In this document: in pieces, positions 1-7,476 of the stretch
How the letters are laid out: the number at the start of each line of letters is the position of its first letter
How positions within the stretch are numbered: the stretch's first letter is position 1
Made by a program: the position numbers and the translations under genes
The notes under the pieces: generated by a model
Seen by the model: only the letters and a program-made list of their open reading frames with translations
Told to the model about the DNA's origin: nothing
The model's database searches: none
Origin: Candidatus Dormiibacterota bacterium
Lineage (GTDB): Bacteria > Chloroflexota > Dormibacteria > Aeolococcales > Aeolococcaceae
Reading direction: 5' to 3'
Assembly (NCBI GenBank): GCA_036495095.1
Contig: DASXNK010000191.1
Span: 1-64,000, forward strand
Length of the DNA: 64,000 nt

Positions 1-168
1 ACCGGCGGCGTCCATGCCTGCCGCGCGCAGGTCACCGTTCCCGTCCGGATGCTGGTCGAACGGCGGCACGCGTAGGCCGTCGTGGAGGAGCGTCCACACC
101 AGGAAGTCGATGCCCCCTCCCTCGGTGGTGCCCCACGACCAGGGGTCGGGGTCTCCGATCAGATGCAT
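1..168 (-). CDS. Conserved hypothetical protein, partial at left window edge
   Basis: The minus strand reads as one continuous protein-like sequence beginning MHLIGDPDPWSWGTTEGGG and running off the left edge, rich in Trp, Asp and Gly (for example DFLVWTLLHDGLRVPPF). I do not recognise the family and give no function. The first ATG is at 168, but the in-frame sequence upstream (SASRALRALAARGHDRHVP) also looks coding back to a TGA near 270 and contains no ATG, GTG or TTG. The true start may therefore be non-standard, or the gene may be a 5'-truncated remnant downstream of the tRNA. Confidence 0.5.
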   Translation of the reverse strand, partial: MHLIGDPDPWSWGTTEGGGIDFLVWTLLHDGLRVPPFDQHPDGNGDLRAAGMDAAG

Positions 169-345
169 GGGAACGTGCCGGTCGTGCCCACGCGCCGCCA
201 GCGCTCGAAGCGCCCGCGACGCGGAGACGGTCTCACGTGGCCTTCGGACCGCTGAGGCTGCTGTTGGTGGTCAGATTGGTGGTCAGGCGGCCCAGCAGGC
301 AACCCACCCCGCGCCCCCCGACCGCCCGATCCGTATTCGAAAACT

Positions 346-421
346 TGGTACCCGCTGCAGGACTCGAACCTGCGACAAAGGGATTAAGAGTCCCCTGCTC
401 TACCAACTGAGCTAAGCGGGC
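346..421 (-). tRNA. tRNA-Lys (anticodon CTT)
   Basis: The minus strand folds as a full cloverleaf: acceptor arm GCCCGCT/AGCGGGT, D-arm with AGCTCAGTTGGTAGAGC, anticodon stem GGGGA/TCCCT around loop CTCTTAA (anticodon CTT, Lys codon AAG), and T-arm with GGTTCGAGTCC. The discriminator is A and the 3' CCA is encoded in the DNA (346-348). A TACAAT -10 box lies 17 bases upstream of the 5' end. It sits 46 bases downstream of the PHP gene in the same direction. Confidence 0.97.
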
Positions 422-438
422 ACGCTGCCGGGGGACCG

Positions 439-444
439 ATTGTA
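439..444 (-). promoter_or_regulatory. -10 box of tRNA-Lys
   Basis: The minus strand reads GCTACAAT with the hexamer ending 17 bases before the tRNA 5' end, a normal distance for a short leader. No clear -35 box is visible in the GC-rich flank. Confidence 0.5.
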
Positions 445-467
445 GCGCCGCCGGCCGGGGCATCCGA

Positions 468-1262
468 TCAGCGGCGGGAGGCGGCCGCCGGTCCCTCGCC
501 GCGGCCCACCCGTCCGGCGCGGCGCTCGCGCGGAAGCCAGAGCAGGGAGCGTCGCTGCTGGGCGAGGCGGAGCAGCAGGGAGGGGGGCTGGGGGCTGATG
601 CCGCGCATCGGCGAGGTGGTGCGGCCGGCGATGGCGCGGCGCAGGTCGGCGCCGGTGCGGCCGGGGAACGCGGTCAGCATCCTGCCGAGGTCGTGGCGGC
701 CGAAGTGGCTGTCGCCGGCGCCGAGGGCGGCGCCGAGGCGCTCGCGGTGCTGGGCGTAGAAGCCGTCGAGCTGCGACTGGGCGCGGCCCGTCATCGGCGC
801 GGTGTGGCGGATCTCGATGCCGTCGACGGTGCGGTGCTCGAGCAGGCGCAGCGTCCGCCGGGCGGTGATCGAGGCGAAGTACGTGGGCATGAACGGGTGG
901 GGCAGCACCGCCACCCCGCCCTGGTCGTGGATGGCGTCGACGGTGTCCTCGACGCTCATCCCCATCCGCACCGGGCGCTCCAGCCAGAGCCCGACCACGT
1001 GGACGCTCGCCGGCGCTGCGGTGGTCACCTCCTCGCCGGGCACCACCTCGAGGCCGTGTCCGGCGCCGGCCTCGACCGCCCTCGCGGTGGACGCCATGGT
1101 GTCGTGGTCGGTGACGCAGAGCACCGCGATGCCGGCGGCGGCGGCGGCGGCGACCAGCTCCTCGGGCGAGACCATGCCGTCGCTCGCGGTGGTGTGGGCG
1201 TGCACCTCGGCCGCGGAGAGGCCCGGCGCCAGGCGCACCCGGCCATCCCGCGGCTCAGCCAC
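468..1262 (-). CDS. PHP-domain metal-dependent phosphoesterase
   Basis: This 264-residue protein has the PHP metal-site motifs: HAHTTASDG near residue 20, VTDHDTMAS near residue 50, HPF near 120 and GDSHFGRHD near 185. PHP proteins of this length (YciV/TrpH-like) usually hydrolyse phosphoesters such as 3',5'-nucleoside bisphosphates or short oligoribonucleotides; the substrate here is not determined. The start overlaps the end of the PAP2 phosphatase gene by 8 bases, so the two are translationally coupled. Confidence 0.85.
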   Translation of the reverse strand: MAEPRDGRVRLAPGLSAAEVHAHTTASDGMVSPEELVAAAAAAGIAVLCVTDHDTMASTARAVEAGAGHGLEVVPGEEVTTAAPASVHVVGLWLERPVRMGMSVEDTVDAIHDQGGVAVLPHPFMPTYFASITARRTLRLLEHRTVDGIEIRHTAPMTGRAQSQLDGFYAQHRERLGAALGAGDSHFGRHDLGRMLTAFPGRTGADLRRAIAGRTTSPMRGISPQPPSLLLRLAQQRRSLLWLPRERRAGRVGRGEGPAAASRR

Positions 1263-2154
1263 CGGCCCCCACCCTGGCCTCGCGCAGCGCCCCCACCCGC
1301 GGGGCCACCAGGCGGGTCATCACCGTCCACGCGAGCGCCGCGCTGCCGATCCCGGCGAGGGCGTCGACGAGGTAGTGCTCACCGAGGTAGACGATGCTGA
1401 CCCAGACCATCAGGCACCAGGCGAGCGCGGGCCACACCAGCCGGCGGTCGAGGGCGCGGAGCGCCAGCAGCGCGAGCATCGGGAAGGCGGCGTGGAGCGA
1501 CGGGAAGGCGGCCACCGGGTTGGGGTTGAGCGACTGGTAGTAGGGGCTCACCGCGCTCGGCAGGGTGGTGCCGATGACGCGGCGGAAGCAGCACGCCATG
1601 CCGTGGTCCTGGGCGTACCAGGGCGGCGCGGTCGGCACCAGCAGGTAGACGACGAAGCAGGCGAAGGCGAGCCCCATGAGCGCGGTGACGAAGCGGAGGA
1701 AGATGCGGCGGTCGACCAGCCAGAGCACCAGGCCGACCCCGATGGGCACCAGGAAGTGGCAGAAGTAGACCACGGTGGCGGCGTCGTCGACGACCTCGCC
1801 GAGGGGCGCGAGGGCCTGCTGGAGGGTGGCGGTGGGCAGCCGGCCGCCGCCCAGCCACCGGTCGGCGCCGGCGAGCTCGGAGATCAGCGGGGGGATGCCG
1901 GTGCGGGGGGCGATCCCGCGCATCGCCTCCCAGCCGAGGAGGATGGCCACGAACGGAACCCAGTCGGCGGCGAAGCGGAGCAGCCGGCGGCTCACCACCG
2001 CGACCGGGACCAGCAGCAGGAGCAGGTAGTCGGGGGAGACCGAGATGCCGCGCCAGATCATCACCGCGCTCACCAGCACGAGATAGAGAAGGGCGAGAGC
2101 GGCCAGCGGGCCGGGTCGGAGGGCGCGCGCGGAGAGGGACACCTGTCTCGCCAT
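1255..2154 (-). CDS. PAP2-family membrane phosphatase
   Basis: This 299-residue integral membrane protein has about six hydrophobic segments. It carries the PAP2/inositolphosphotransferase-type signature: a SLHAAFPMLALLAL segment (the PSxH-like motif reads FPSLHAAFP) followed by YLGEHYLVDALAG, the SRxxxxxHxxxD-like catalytic motif. Such proteins dephosphorylate lipid phosphates or transfer phosphoinositol head groups at the membrane. The ATG at 2154 is preferred over upstream extension because TATCCT ends 7 bases before it, the leaderless pattern seen across this window. It overlaps the downstream PHP gene. Confidence 0.85.
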   Translation of the reverse strand: MARQVSLSARALRPGPLAALALLYLVLVSAVMIWRGISVSPDYLLLLLVPVAVVSRRLLRFAADWVPFVAILLGWEAMRGIAPRTGIPPLISELAGADRWLGGGRLPTATLQQALAPLGEVVDDAATVVYFCHFLVPIGVGLVLWLVDRRIFLRFVTALMGLAFACFVVYLLVPTAPPWYAQDHGMACCFRRVIGTTLPSAVSPYYQSLNPNPVAAFPSLHAAFPMLALLALRALDRRLVWPALAWCLMVWVSIVYLGEHYLVDALAGIGSAALAWTVMTRLVAPRVGALREARVGAGG

Positions 2155-2161
2155 CCGCCGG

Positions 2162-2167
2162 AGGATA
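2162..2167 (-). promoter_or_regulatory. -10 box (TATCCT), leaderless start of PAP2 gene
   Basis: TATCCT on the minus strand ends 7 bases before the ATG at 2154, and no Shine-Dalgarno sequence lies between. This points to a transcript that begins at or next to the start codon. Confidence 0.5.
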
Positions 2168-2177
2168 CACGCCGGTC

Positions 2178-3269
2178 TCAGGCGGCCCGCCGGCGCCTCC
2201 TGCCCTCGCGGCTCAGCCGCTGCTGGAGCACCCCGAGCACCGCCGCCTCCTCCGGGGAGAGGCGGTGGAGGCTGTTGCGGATCTCGGCGGCCGCCCGCGC
2301 CTCGAGCAGCTGCGCCAGCGAGCCGTCCATGTACGACTCGACGACCGCAGGGTGGATGTAGCACGTGCGGCACACCGCCCGGGTGTTGCCGAGCCGCGCG
2401 GCGACGGTGTCGATGGCGCTGAGCAGGTTGCGCTTCGCCTGCGCCTGGGAGTCGAAGCGCTCGAACTCGCGGAGGGCCTGGGCGGCGAGCACCGTCCCCG
2501 CCCAGGTGCGGAAGTCCTTGGCGGTGTACTCGCCACCGCCGGCCTCGCGCAGGTACTCGTTGACGTCCTGGGAGTGGATGCCGCGGACGTTGCCGTCGCC
2601 GTCGACGTACTCGAGCAGGCGCTGGCCGGGCAGCTCCTGGCAGCGGCGCAGCACCCGGGCGAGGCGCCGGTCGGAGACGCCGACGCTGTGGTCGACCCCG
2701 CTCTTGCCGCGGAACACGAAGCGCACCGTCGACCCCCGGATCTGGGCGTGCTCCTCGCGCAGCGTGGTGAGCCCGTAGTGCTGGTTCTGGCGAGCGTACT
2801 CGTCGTTGCCGACCCGGATCAGGGTGGTCTCGAGCAGCCGCACCGCGCAGGCCACCACCTTCTCCCGGGGCAGGCCGGCGCGCGCCATGTCGCGGGCGAC
2901 CCGCCGGCGGATCCGCGGCAGCGCCCGCGCGAAGGCGATGGTGTGCTCGTACTTGTGGGCGTCGCGCACCTCGCGCCAGCGGTCGTGATAGCGGTACACC
3001 TTGCGCCGGCGGGCGTCGCGGCCGGTGGCCTGGATGTGACCCCGCTCGCTCGGGCAGATCCAGACGTCGGTCCAGGCCGGGGGGATGGCGAGGTGCCTGA
3101 TCCGCAGCAGCGTCTCGGTGTCGGTGACCTGCCGCCCCTCGGGATCGAGGTGGACGAACCCGTCCCCGCGCCGCTCCCTGCGGATGCCCGGCCCGGAGTC
3201 GTCGACGTGGCGCAGGCCGGCCTGGCGGGCGGCGGCGATCGCCTCCTCCGGGGTGGGGACGCTGGACAC
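2178..3269 (-). CDS. DNA topoisomerase IB (poxvirus/eukaryote type)
   Basis: A 363-residue type IB topoisomerase, which relaxes supercoils through a 3'-phosphotyrosyl intermediate. Visible landmarks are the N-terminal IPPAWTDVWICPSERGHIQATGRDARRR region, RLLETTLIRVGNDEYARQN, the FRGKSG loop, KDFRTWAGTVLAA, and the active-site CRTCYIHPAV with Tyr304. Starts at GTG 3269 with GGAGGT upstream. Many soil bacteria carry one such enzyme alongside gyrase. It stands alone, with only 23 bases to the PAP2 start. Confidence 0.93.
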   Translation of the reverse strand: MSSVPTPEEAIAAARQAGLRHVDDSGPGIRRERRGDGFVHLDPEGRQVTDTETLLRIRHLAIPPAWTDVWICPSERGHIQATGRDARRRKVYRYHDRWREVRDAHKYEHTIAFARALPRIRRRVARDMARAGLPREKVVACAVRLLETTLIRVGNDEYARQNQHYGLTTLREEHAQIRGSTVRFVFRGKSGVDHSVGVSDRRLARVLRRCQELPGQRLLEYVDGDGNVRGIHSQDVNEYLREAGGGEYTAKDFRTWAGTVLAAQALREFERFDSQAQAKRNLLSAIDTVAARLGNTRAVCRTCYIHPAVVESYMDGSLAQLLEARAAAEIRNSLHRLSPEEAAVLGVLQQRLSREGRRRRRAA

Positions 3270-3343
3270 CGGCGGGACCTCCGAGCGGGCAGCGGCGCTG
3301 ACGCCGATGGGTATGCCCTGTCGATCACGGGTTCACACCTCGC

Positions 3344-3349
3344 TACCCT
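3344..3349 (+). promoter_or_regulatory. -10 box (TACCCT), leaderless start
   Basis: GCTACCCT ends 9 bases before the ATG at 3359 with no ribosome-binding site between. It matches the recurrent pattern of the window. Confidence 0.45.
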
Positions 3350-3358
3350 ACCCGGCGG

Positions 3359-4063
3359 ATGACCGGCTTTCGCCTCCCCGAATCCGACGAGGAGCCCGCC
3401 GCCCCCGTCGCCGCCCGCCACGGCAGCGCCCTGCCCGGCGAGGCGCTGCTCTCCGCCGCGGTCGACCTGCCCTGGGACGACTGGCTCGGCGCCGGCGCGG
3501 CCGACCAGGTGCGCGACGGCTCGCTCGGGCTGGTGCGGCACGCCTACCCGGCGACCGCGGCCCGGGACATGGGCCAGGCTTCGACCACCGCGGGGATGCT
3601 CCGCGGCGACCCCGCCGCCCGGGAGCGGCTCGGCGCGGTGGCGCTGCGCGTCGCCGCCGCCCACCACCGCCCGGCGCGGATGCCCCATCAGCCCGGCGAG
3701 GAGCCGTTCGCGTGGTGGGTGGCGGAGGAGCGGGCGCTGGTCTGGATGCCCTGGGAGGGCGAGGCCGCATACGGCCTCGAGCTGCTCGAGAGCGGCCAGG
3801 CCGACGCCGTGGTGGTGACCGCCCCGGACGCCTGCTGGACGGTGTTCCGCACCGGCCTGCCCCGCCGCGGCGCCCGCGGAGGCTGGGCCCGGCTCCCCGA
3901 GCGCTTCCGCACCGCGATCGCCGAGCGGGCCGGCGCCGAGGCCACCGCTCTGGAGCGGGCCCGGTGGCGACGTGAGGGCGACGTCATCACGGTGCGCTGG
4001 CGCGAGGGCGAGCGCCTCCGCAGCGCATCGGTGAGCGTCAACCGCCCGCCGACCGCCGGCTGA
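3359..4063 (+). CDS. Hypothetical protein, 234 residues
   Basis: I do not recognise this soluble, acidic/arginine-rich protein. It has no signal peptide or membrane segment. Visible features are a Trp/Glu-rich centre (EPFAWWVAEERALVWMPWEGE) near residue 120 and a C-terminal beta-like stretch (GDVITVRWREGERLRSASV). It is divergent from the topoisomerase gene and followed by the response regulator 66 bases later. Codon use is typical of the neighbours, so it is very likely expressed. Confidence 0.7.
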   Translation: MTGFRLPESDEEPAAPVAARHGSALPGEALLSAAVDLPWDDWLGAGAADQVRDGSLGLVRHAYPATAARDMGQASTTAGMLRGDPAARERLGAVALRVAAAHHRPARMPHQPGEEPFAWWVAEERALVWMPWEGEAAYGLELLESGQADAVVVTAPDACWTVFRTGLPRRGARGGWARLPERFRTAIAERAGAEATALERARWRREGDVITVRWREGERLRSASVSVNRPPTAG

Positions 4064-4092
4064 GAGCTCGTTGAGAACCGCTCCCGGGAGGG

Positions 4093-4120
4093 TCTGAGCG
4101 GCTCCGAGCGTCCATATACT
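4093..4120 (+). promoter_or_regulatory. Promoter of response regulator gene (TCTGAG / TATACT)
   Basis: TATACT at 4115-4120 is a good -10 box; TCTGAG at 4093-4098, 16 bases upstream, is a weak -35 candidate. The -10 ends 9 bases before the ATG at 4130, so the mRNA is probably leaderless or nearly so. Confidence 0.5.
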
Positions 4121-4129
4121 CGGCTGACC

Positions 4130-4825
4130 ATGACCGGACCCCGCGTGCTCGTCGTCGACGACGAGCCGAGCATCACCGACTTCATCGCGCTGGGACTGCG
4201 CCACGAGGGCTTCGACGTCCGCACCGCGCCCGACGGCCGGGCCGCGCTCCGGGTCGTCGACGACTTCAAGCCCCAGATCGTGGTGCTCGACCTGATGATG
4301 CCCCGCATGGACGGCTGGGAGCTCTGCCGGGCCCTCGCCGGCGACCGCAACCGCGGGCTGATCATCCTCAGCGCCCGGGACGAGACCACCGACCGCATCC
4401 AGGGGCTGGAGCTGGGCGCCGACGACTACCTGGTCAAGCCGTTCGAGTTCGGCGAGCTGCTCGCCCGGGTGCGCGCCGTGCTCCGCCGCCGCCTGCCCGA
4501 CCTCGCCCGGGTGGTGCGCGCCGGCGAGCTCAGCATCGACACCGCCACCCGGGAGGTGCGGCTCGGCGAGCGGCTCATCGAGCTCAGCGTCCGCGAGTTC
4601 GACCTGCTCCACTTCCTCGCCCTCAACGCCGACCAGGTGCTGCCCCGCCAGCGCATCCTCGACGAGGTCTGGGGCTACAACTTCTTCGGCGACGAGAACA
4701 ACGTGGAGGTCTACGTGCGCTATCTGCGGCAGAAGCTCGTCGACCCCCAGCACCAGCGCATCCAGACGGTGCGCGGAGTCGGCTACCGGCTCCGCACCGA
4801 GGTGGACGCGGTGGCGGAGGTCTGA
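4130..4825 (+). CDS. OmpR/PhoB-family response regulator
   Basis: A 231-residue two-domain regulator. The receiver domain (residues 1-120) has the acidic pair D10/D11, the phospho-acceptor D54 in VVLDLMMPRMDG, the Ser in IILSARD and Lys in YLVKPFEF. The C-terminal winged-helix domain (about 130-228) ends with EVYVRYLRQKL and IQTVRGVGYRL, typical of OmpR-type DNA binding. It is followed immediately by its cognate histidine kinase. The signal sensed is unknown. Confidence 0.95.
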   Translation: MTGPRVLVVDDEPSITDFIALGLRHEGFDVRTAPDGRAALRVVDDFKPQIVVLDLMMPRMDGWELCRALAGDRNRGLIILSARDETTDRIQGLELGADDYLVKPFEFGELLARVRAVLRRRLPDLARVVRAGELSIDTATREVRLGERLIELSVREFDLLHFLALNADQVLPRQRILDEVWGYNFFGDENNVEVYVRYLRQKLVDPQHQRIQTVRGVGYRLRTEVDAVAEV

Positions 4826-4964
4826 GCCGACGGCCTCGCCGGGCAGGCTCCGCCGTGCCCTGGGCTCGCTGCGCTGGCGGCTGACGCTCACCTATGTCGC
4901 GCTGCTCGCCCTGCTCCTCGCCGCCCTCGCCGGCTTCCAGTACGCATCCCTGCAGCGCAGCCTG

Positions 4965-6443
4965 GTGAGCACCCGGGTGGCGGACCTGCGCGGCGACCTG
5001 CAGGGGGCGGTCAGCGACCTCGTCAGCGGCAACGGGGTGCGGCCGGTGCTCCCCCGGGCGCGGCGCACCCCGGCGGCGACGCCCTCGCCAAGTCCCGGCG
5101 CCGGCGCCCCGGCGGCGCCGGCGACGCCCACCTCGGCCGAGATCAAGGCTGTGGTGGGCGGCCAGAACTGTGCCTCGATCCCCGCCGCGGTGGTCGCACG
5201 GGTGGCCACCTTCCTCGCCAATCGCACCTCGATCGTCTCCGGCCAGAGCATCTCCATCGCCGTCTACGACGCCAACCTCAACGTCATCGGGACCCACTCG
5301 CCGGCCAGCCTCGCCGCCCTCCCCCGGCTCTCCTCGACGGAGCTGACCCGCGCCCTGAGCGGCAGCCAGTCCGCCGCCCAGGTGATCGACGACGCCGTCG
5401 GCCAGGGACAGCTGGTGGTCGCCTTCCCGGTGCACGCGAGCGCGACCCGAACCACCCGGGCCTGTCTCGCCGCCCAGCTGGGCACCCCGATGGCGACGAT
5501 CGACGATGTGCTCACCTCCGACCGCGACGCGCTGCTGCTCGGCGGCGGCGCGGTGCTCCTCCTCGCCCTGCTCGCCGGGCTCTGGCTCACCGAGCGCGCC
5601 CTGGGGCCGCTCCACCGGGTCACCGACACCGCGGGGAAGCTCGCCGCCGGTGACCTCCGCGCCCGCAGCCGGCTGCCCGAGCGCGGCGACGAGGTGGGCA
5701 CCCTGGCGCGCGCCTTCGACGACATGGCCGACCGCATCGAGGTGGCCTTCGCCGCCCAGGCCGAGTCGGAGGCGCGGACCCGGCGGTTCATCGCCGACGC
5801 GTCCCACGAGCTGCGCACCCCGCTGACCGCGCTCAAGGGGTACATCGACGTGCTCCGGCGCGGCGTCTCCCGCGACCCCGAGTCGCTGGAGGCCGCACTG
5901 TCGGCGATGGCGCGGGAGTCGGAGCGGATGCGGATGCTGGTCCTCGATCTGCTCACCCTGGCCCGGATCGACGCCCAGCCGGCCACCAGCCCGGAGCGGC
6001 TCGACCTCAACGAGGTTCTCGCCGGGGTGCTCGACGAGGGGGTGCCGGGGATGCCGGGGACGCTCGAGCGGCGCTTCGCCAGCCCGCCGGTGATGGTCAC
6101 CGCCGACCGCGGCGCGGTGATCACCGTGGCCCGCAACCTGCTGGTCAACGCCTGCAAGTACGCCCCCGGGGCGCGGCAGGTGTGGTCGACCGAGGCCGAC
6201 GACGGGCAGGCGCGGTTCAGCGTCCTCGACGAGGGGCCGGGCATCTCGGCGGCCGACCTCCCCCATCTCTTCGAGCGCTTCTACCGGGGCGAGAAGACCC
6301 GGGCGCGCGAGGAGGGCGGCAGCGGGCTCGGCCTCAGCATCGTGCAGGGGCTGGTCCGCGCCCAGGGCGGCGAGGTCTCGATCGAGAGCGAGGAGAACCG
6401 CTGGACGCGGGTGGTCGTGCGTCTCCCCGTGTCAACCCGGTAG
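4965..6443 (+). CDS. Two-component sensor histidine kinase
   Basis: This encodes an extracytoplasmic sensor region with a Pro/Ala-rich loop, a membrane segment near residues 188-207, a HAMP linker (RALGPLHRVTD), the HisKA box with phospho-accepting His281 (IADASHELRTPLTALKGY), and the ATPase domain (N box NLLVNACKYAP, G1 DEGPGIS, F box FERFYRG, G2 GGSGLGLSIV). The first standard in-frame start is GTG 4965. However, the open frame upstream from about 4827 encodes a plausible first membrane helix (RWRLTLTYVALLALLLAALA) without any ATG, GTG or TTG. The gene probably starts earlier, just after the regulator stop at 4825. Partner of the preceding response regulator. Confidence 0.9.
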   Translation: MSTRVADLRGDLQGAVSDLVSGNGVRPVLPRARRTPAATPSPSPGAGAPAAPATPTSAEIKAVVGGQNCASIPAAVVARVATFLANRTSIVSGQSISIAVYDANLNVIGTHSPASLAALPRLSSTELTRALSGSQSAAQVIDDAVGQGQLVVAFPVHASATRTTRACLAAQLGTPMATIDDVLTSDRDALLLGGGAVLLLALLAGLWLTERALGPLHRVTDTAGKLAAGDLRARSRLPERGDEVGTLARAFDDMADRIEVAFAAQAESEARTRRFIADASHELRTPLTALKGYIDVLRRGVSRDPESLEAALSAMARESERMRMLVLDLLTLARIDAQPATSPERLDLNEVLAGVLDEGVPGMPGTLERRFASPPVMVTADRGAVITVARNLLVNACKYAPGARQVWSTEADDGQARFSVLDEGPGISAADLPHLFERFYRGEKTRAREEGGSGLGLSIVQGLVRAQGGEVSIESEENRWTRVVVRLPVSTR

Positions 6444-6575
6444 CGCGACCCCACCAGAACGCGTCACACTCACGGGTCTCCTCAGTCTGTGCAGACGTGG
6501 GATCAAGGATGGTAGGATCACGCCCACGAGAGGTTGCATTGATGCACTCATTCTTATTTCGCCGCGAGGTGTTCC

Positions 6576-7208
6576 ATGAGCCATCGTAGAAGGATGTTGA
6601 CCGCAGTTCGCGCTCTCGCCGTCGCCCTCAGCCTGGGCGGAGGGGCGCTCATGGGGCACAGCGGGGTCCACTCCGCCCGCGCCGCCACCGCGGCGGACTC
6701 GCCTCAGGGATCGTCGGTCGTCGCCGCGCCGGCGGCGACGTCCACCGAATGCGACAAGGACGACGCCGACAAGGCGAAGCCGGACGTCACCACCGACCAG
6801 GCGAAGCCGGCCGCGGTGACCGACCAGGCCGCGCCCGCCGAGAAGGACGCCGCCGACACGTCGGGCGACGTCAAGGACAAGGACGCCGACTCCGACAAGG
6901 ACGGCGACAAGGACAAGCCCGACGACGACAAGGACAAGGCGGACGACGACAAGGACAAGCCGGACGACGACAAGGACGCCAAGGACACCGACGACACCTG
7001 CGCGACCTCCGGGACGGGCGGCGTCGCCGTGCCCCCCGCCGCGCCGCTGCCGGCCACCGGCAGCGCCACCAAGGCCGCGTCCGCGTCGGCTCCTCTGACC
7101 GGCGTTCCCAACACCGGCTCCGAGGTTCCCTTCGGCGCCGGGCTGCTGCTGACCACCGCGGGCGCCGCGGCGCTGATCGCGGGCCGGAGGCGGCGGCGCA
7201 GCGAGTAG
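6576..7208 (+). CDS. Secreted Lys/Asp-rich repeat protein with LPXTG-like C-terminus
   Basis: A 210-residue protein with a signal peptide (positively charged start, then RALAVALSLGGGALMG and a HSARAATAA cleavage region). A very hydrophilic middle follows, with three perfect-length heptads of the type DKPDDDK at 6912-6974. The C-terminus has LPATGS and VPNTGSE, a hydrophobic helix (GAGLLLTTAGAAALIAG) and RRRRRSE, the layout of a sortase-sorted wall protein. No sortase gene lies in this window. GAGGTG sits 5 bases before the ATG. The function is unknown; a stretched, charged cell-surface linker is likely. Confidence 0.8.
   Translation: MSHRRRMLTAVRALAVALSLGGGALMGHSGVHSARAATAADSPQGSSVVAAPAATSTECDKDDADKAKPDVTTDQAKPAAVTDQAAPAEKDAADTSGDVKDKDADSDKDGDKDKPDDDKDKADDDKDKPDDDKDAKDTDDTCATSGTGGVAVPPAAPLPATGSATKAASASAPLTGVPNTGSEVPFGAGLLLTTAGAAALIAGRRRRRSE
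6912..6974 (+). repeat. Three tandem 21-bp repeats coding heptads DK(P/A)DDDK
   Basis: Units at 6912-6932, 6933-6953 and 6954-6974 differ only at the proline/alanine codon. Related less regular Lys/Asp codons flank them. Likely expanded by slippage inside the surface-protein gene. Confidence 0.9.
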
Positions 7209-7227
7209 ACGTTCGAACCGGCGGGGG

Positions 7228-7476
7228 CTACTGCGGGCGGGCGACCACCACCCGCACGTAGCCCCCGGCCGACTCCTCGAGGACGAGCACCGGGAAGCCG
7301 TCCTCCTCGCAGGAGCGGGGGACGTTCTCCTCGGGCTCGCCGTGATCGAGCCAGACCTCCACGCACTGTCCCGGGTCGACCTTGTCGAGGGCGACGCGGG
7401 TCTTCACGTAGTTCAGCGGGCAGCCGACGCCGCGCAGGTCGAGGGTGCGGGCGGGGACCGGGACGGCGGCGCTCAC
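7228..7476 (-). CDS. TusA/SirA-family sulfur-carrier protein
   Basis: An 82-residue protein of the TusA fold (beta-alpha-beta-alpha-beta-beta), opening with LDLRGVGCPLNYVKTRVAL. The conserved Cys of the family is present, but the usual CPxP motif reads CPLN. Family members carry persulfide sulfur to acceptor proteins. It overlaps the end of the CcdA gene by 4 bases (ATGA), so the two are co-translated. That suggests a role in thiol or sulfur handling linked to the membrane electron carrier. Confidence 0.85.
   Translation of the reverse strand: MSAAVPVPARTLDLRGVGCPLNYVKTRVALDKVDPGQCVEVWLDHGEPEENVPRSCEEDGFPVLVLEESAGGYVRVVVARPQ

Noticed and set aside
14-463. Open frames on both strands across the tRNA region
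   Set aside because: They read through the tRNA gene and have Arg/Pro/Ser-rich shadow-type composition; only the minus-strand frame ending at the left edge looks like a protein.
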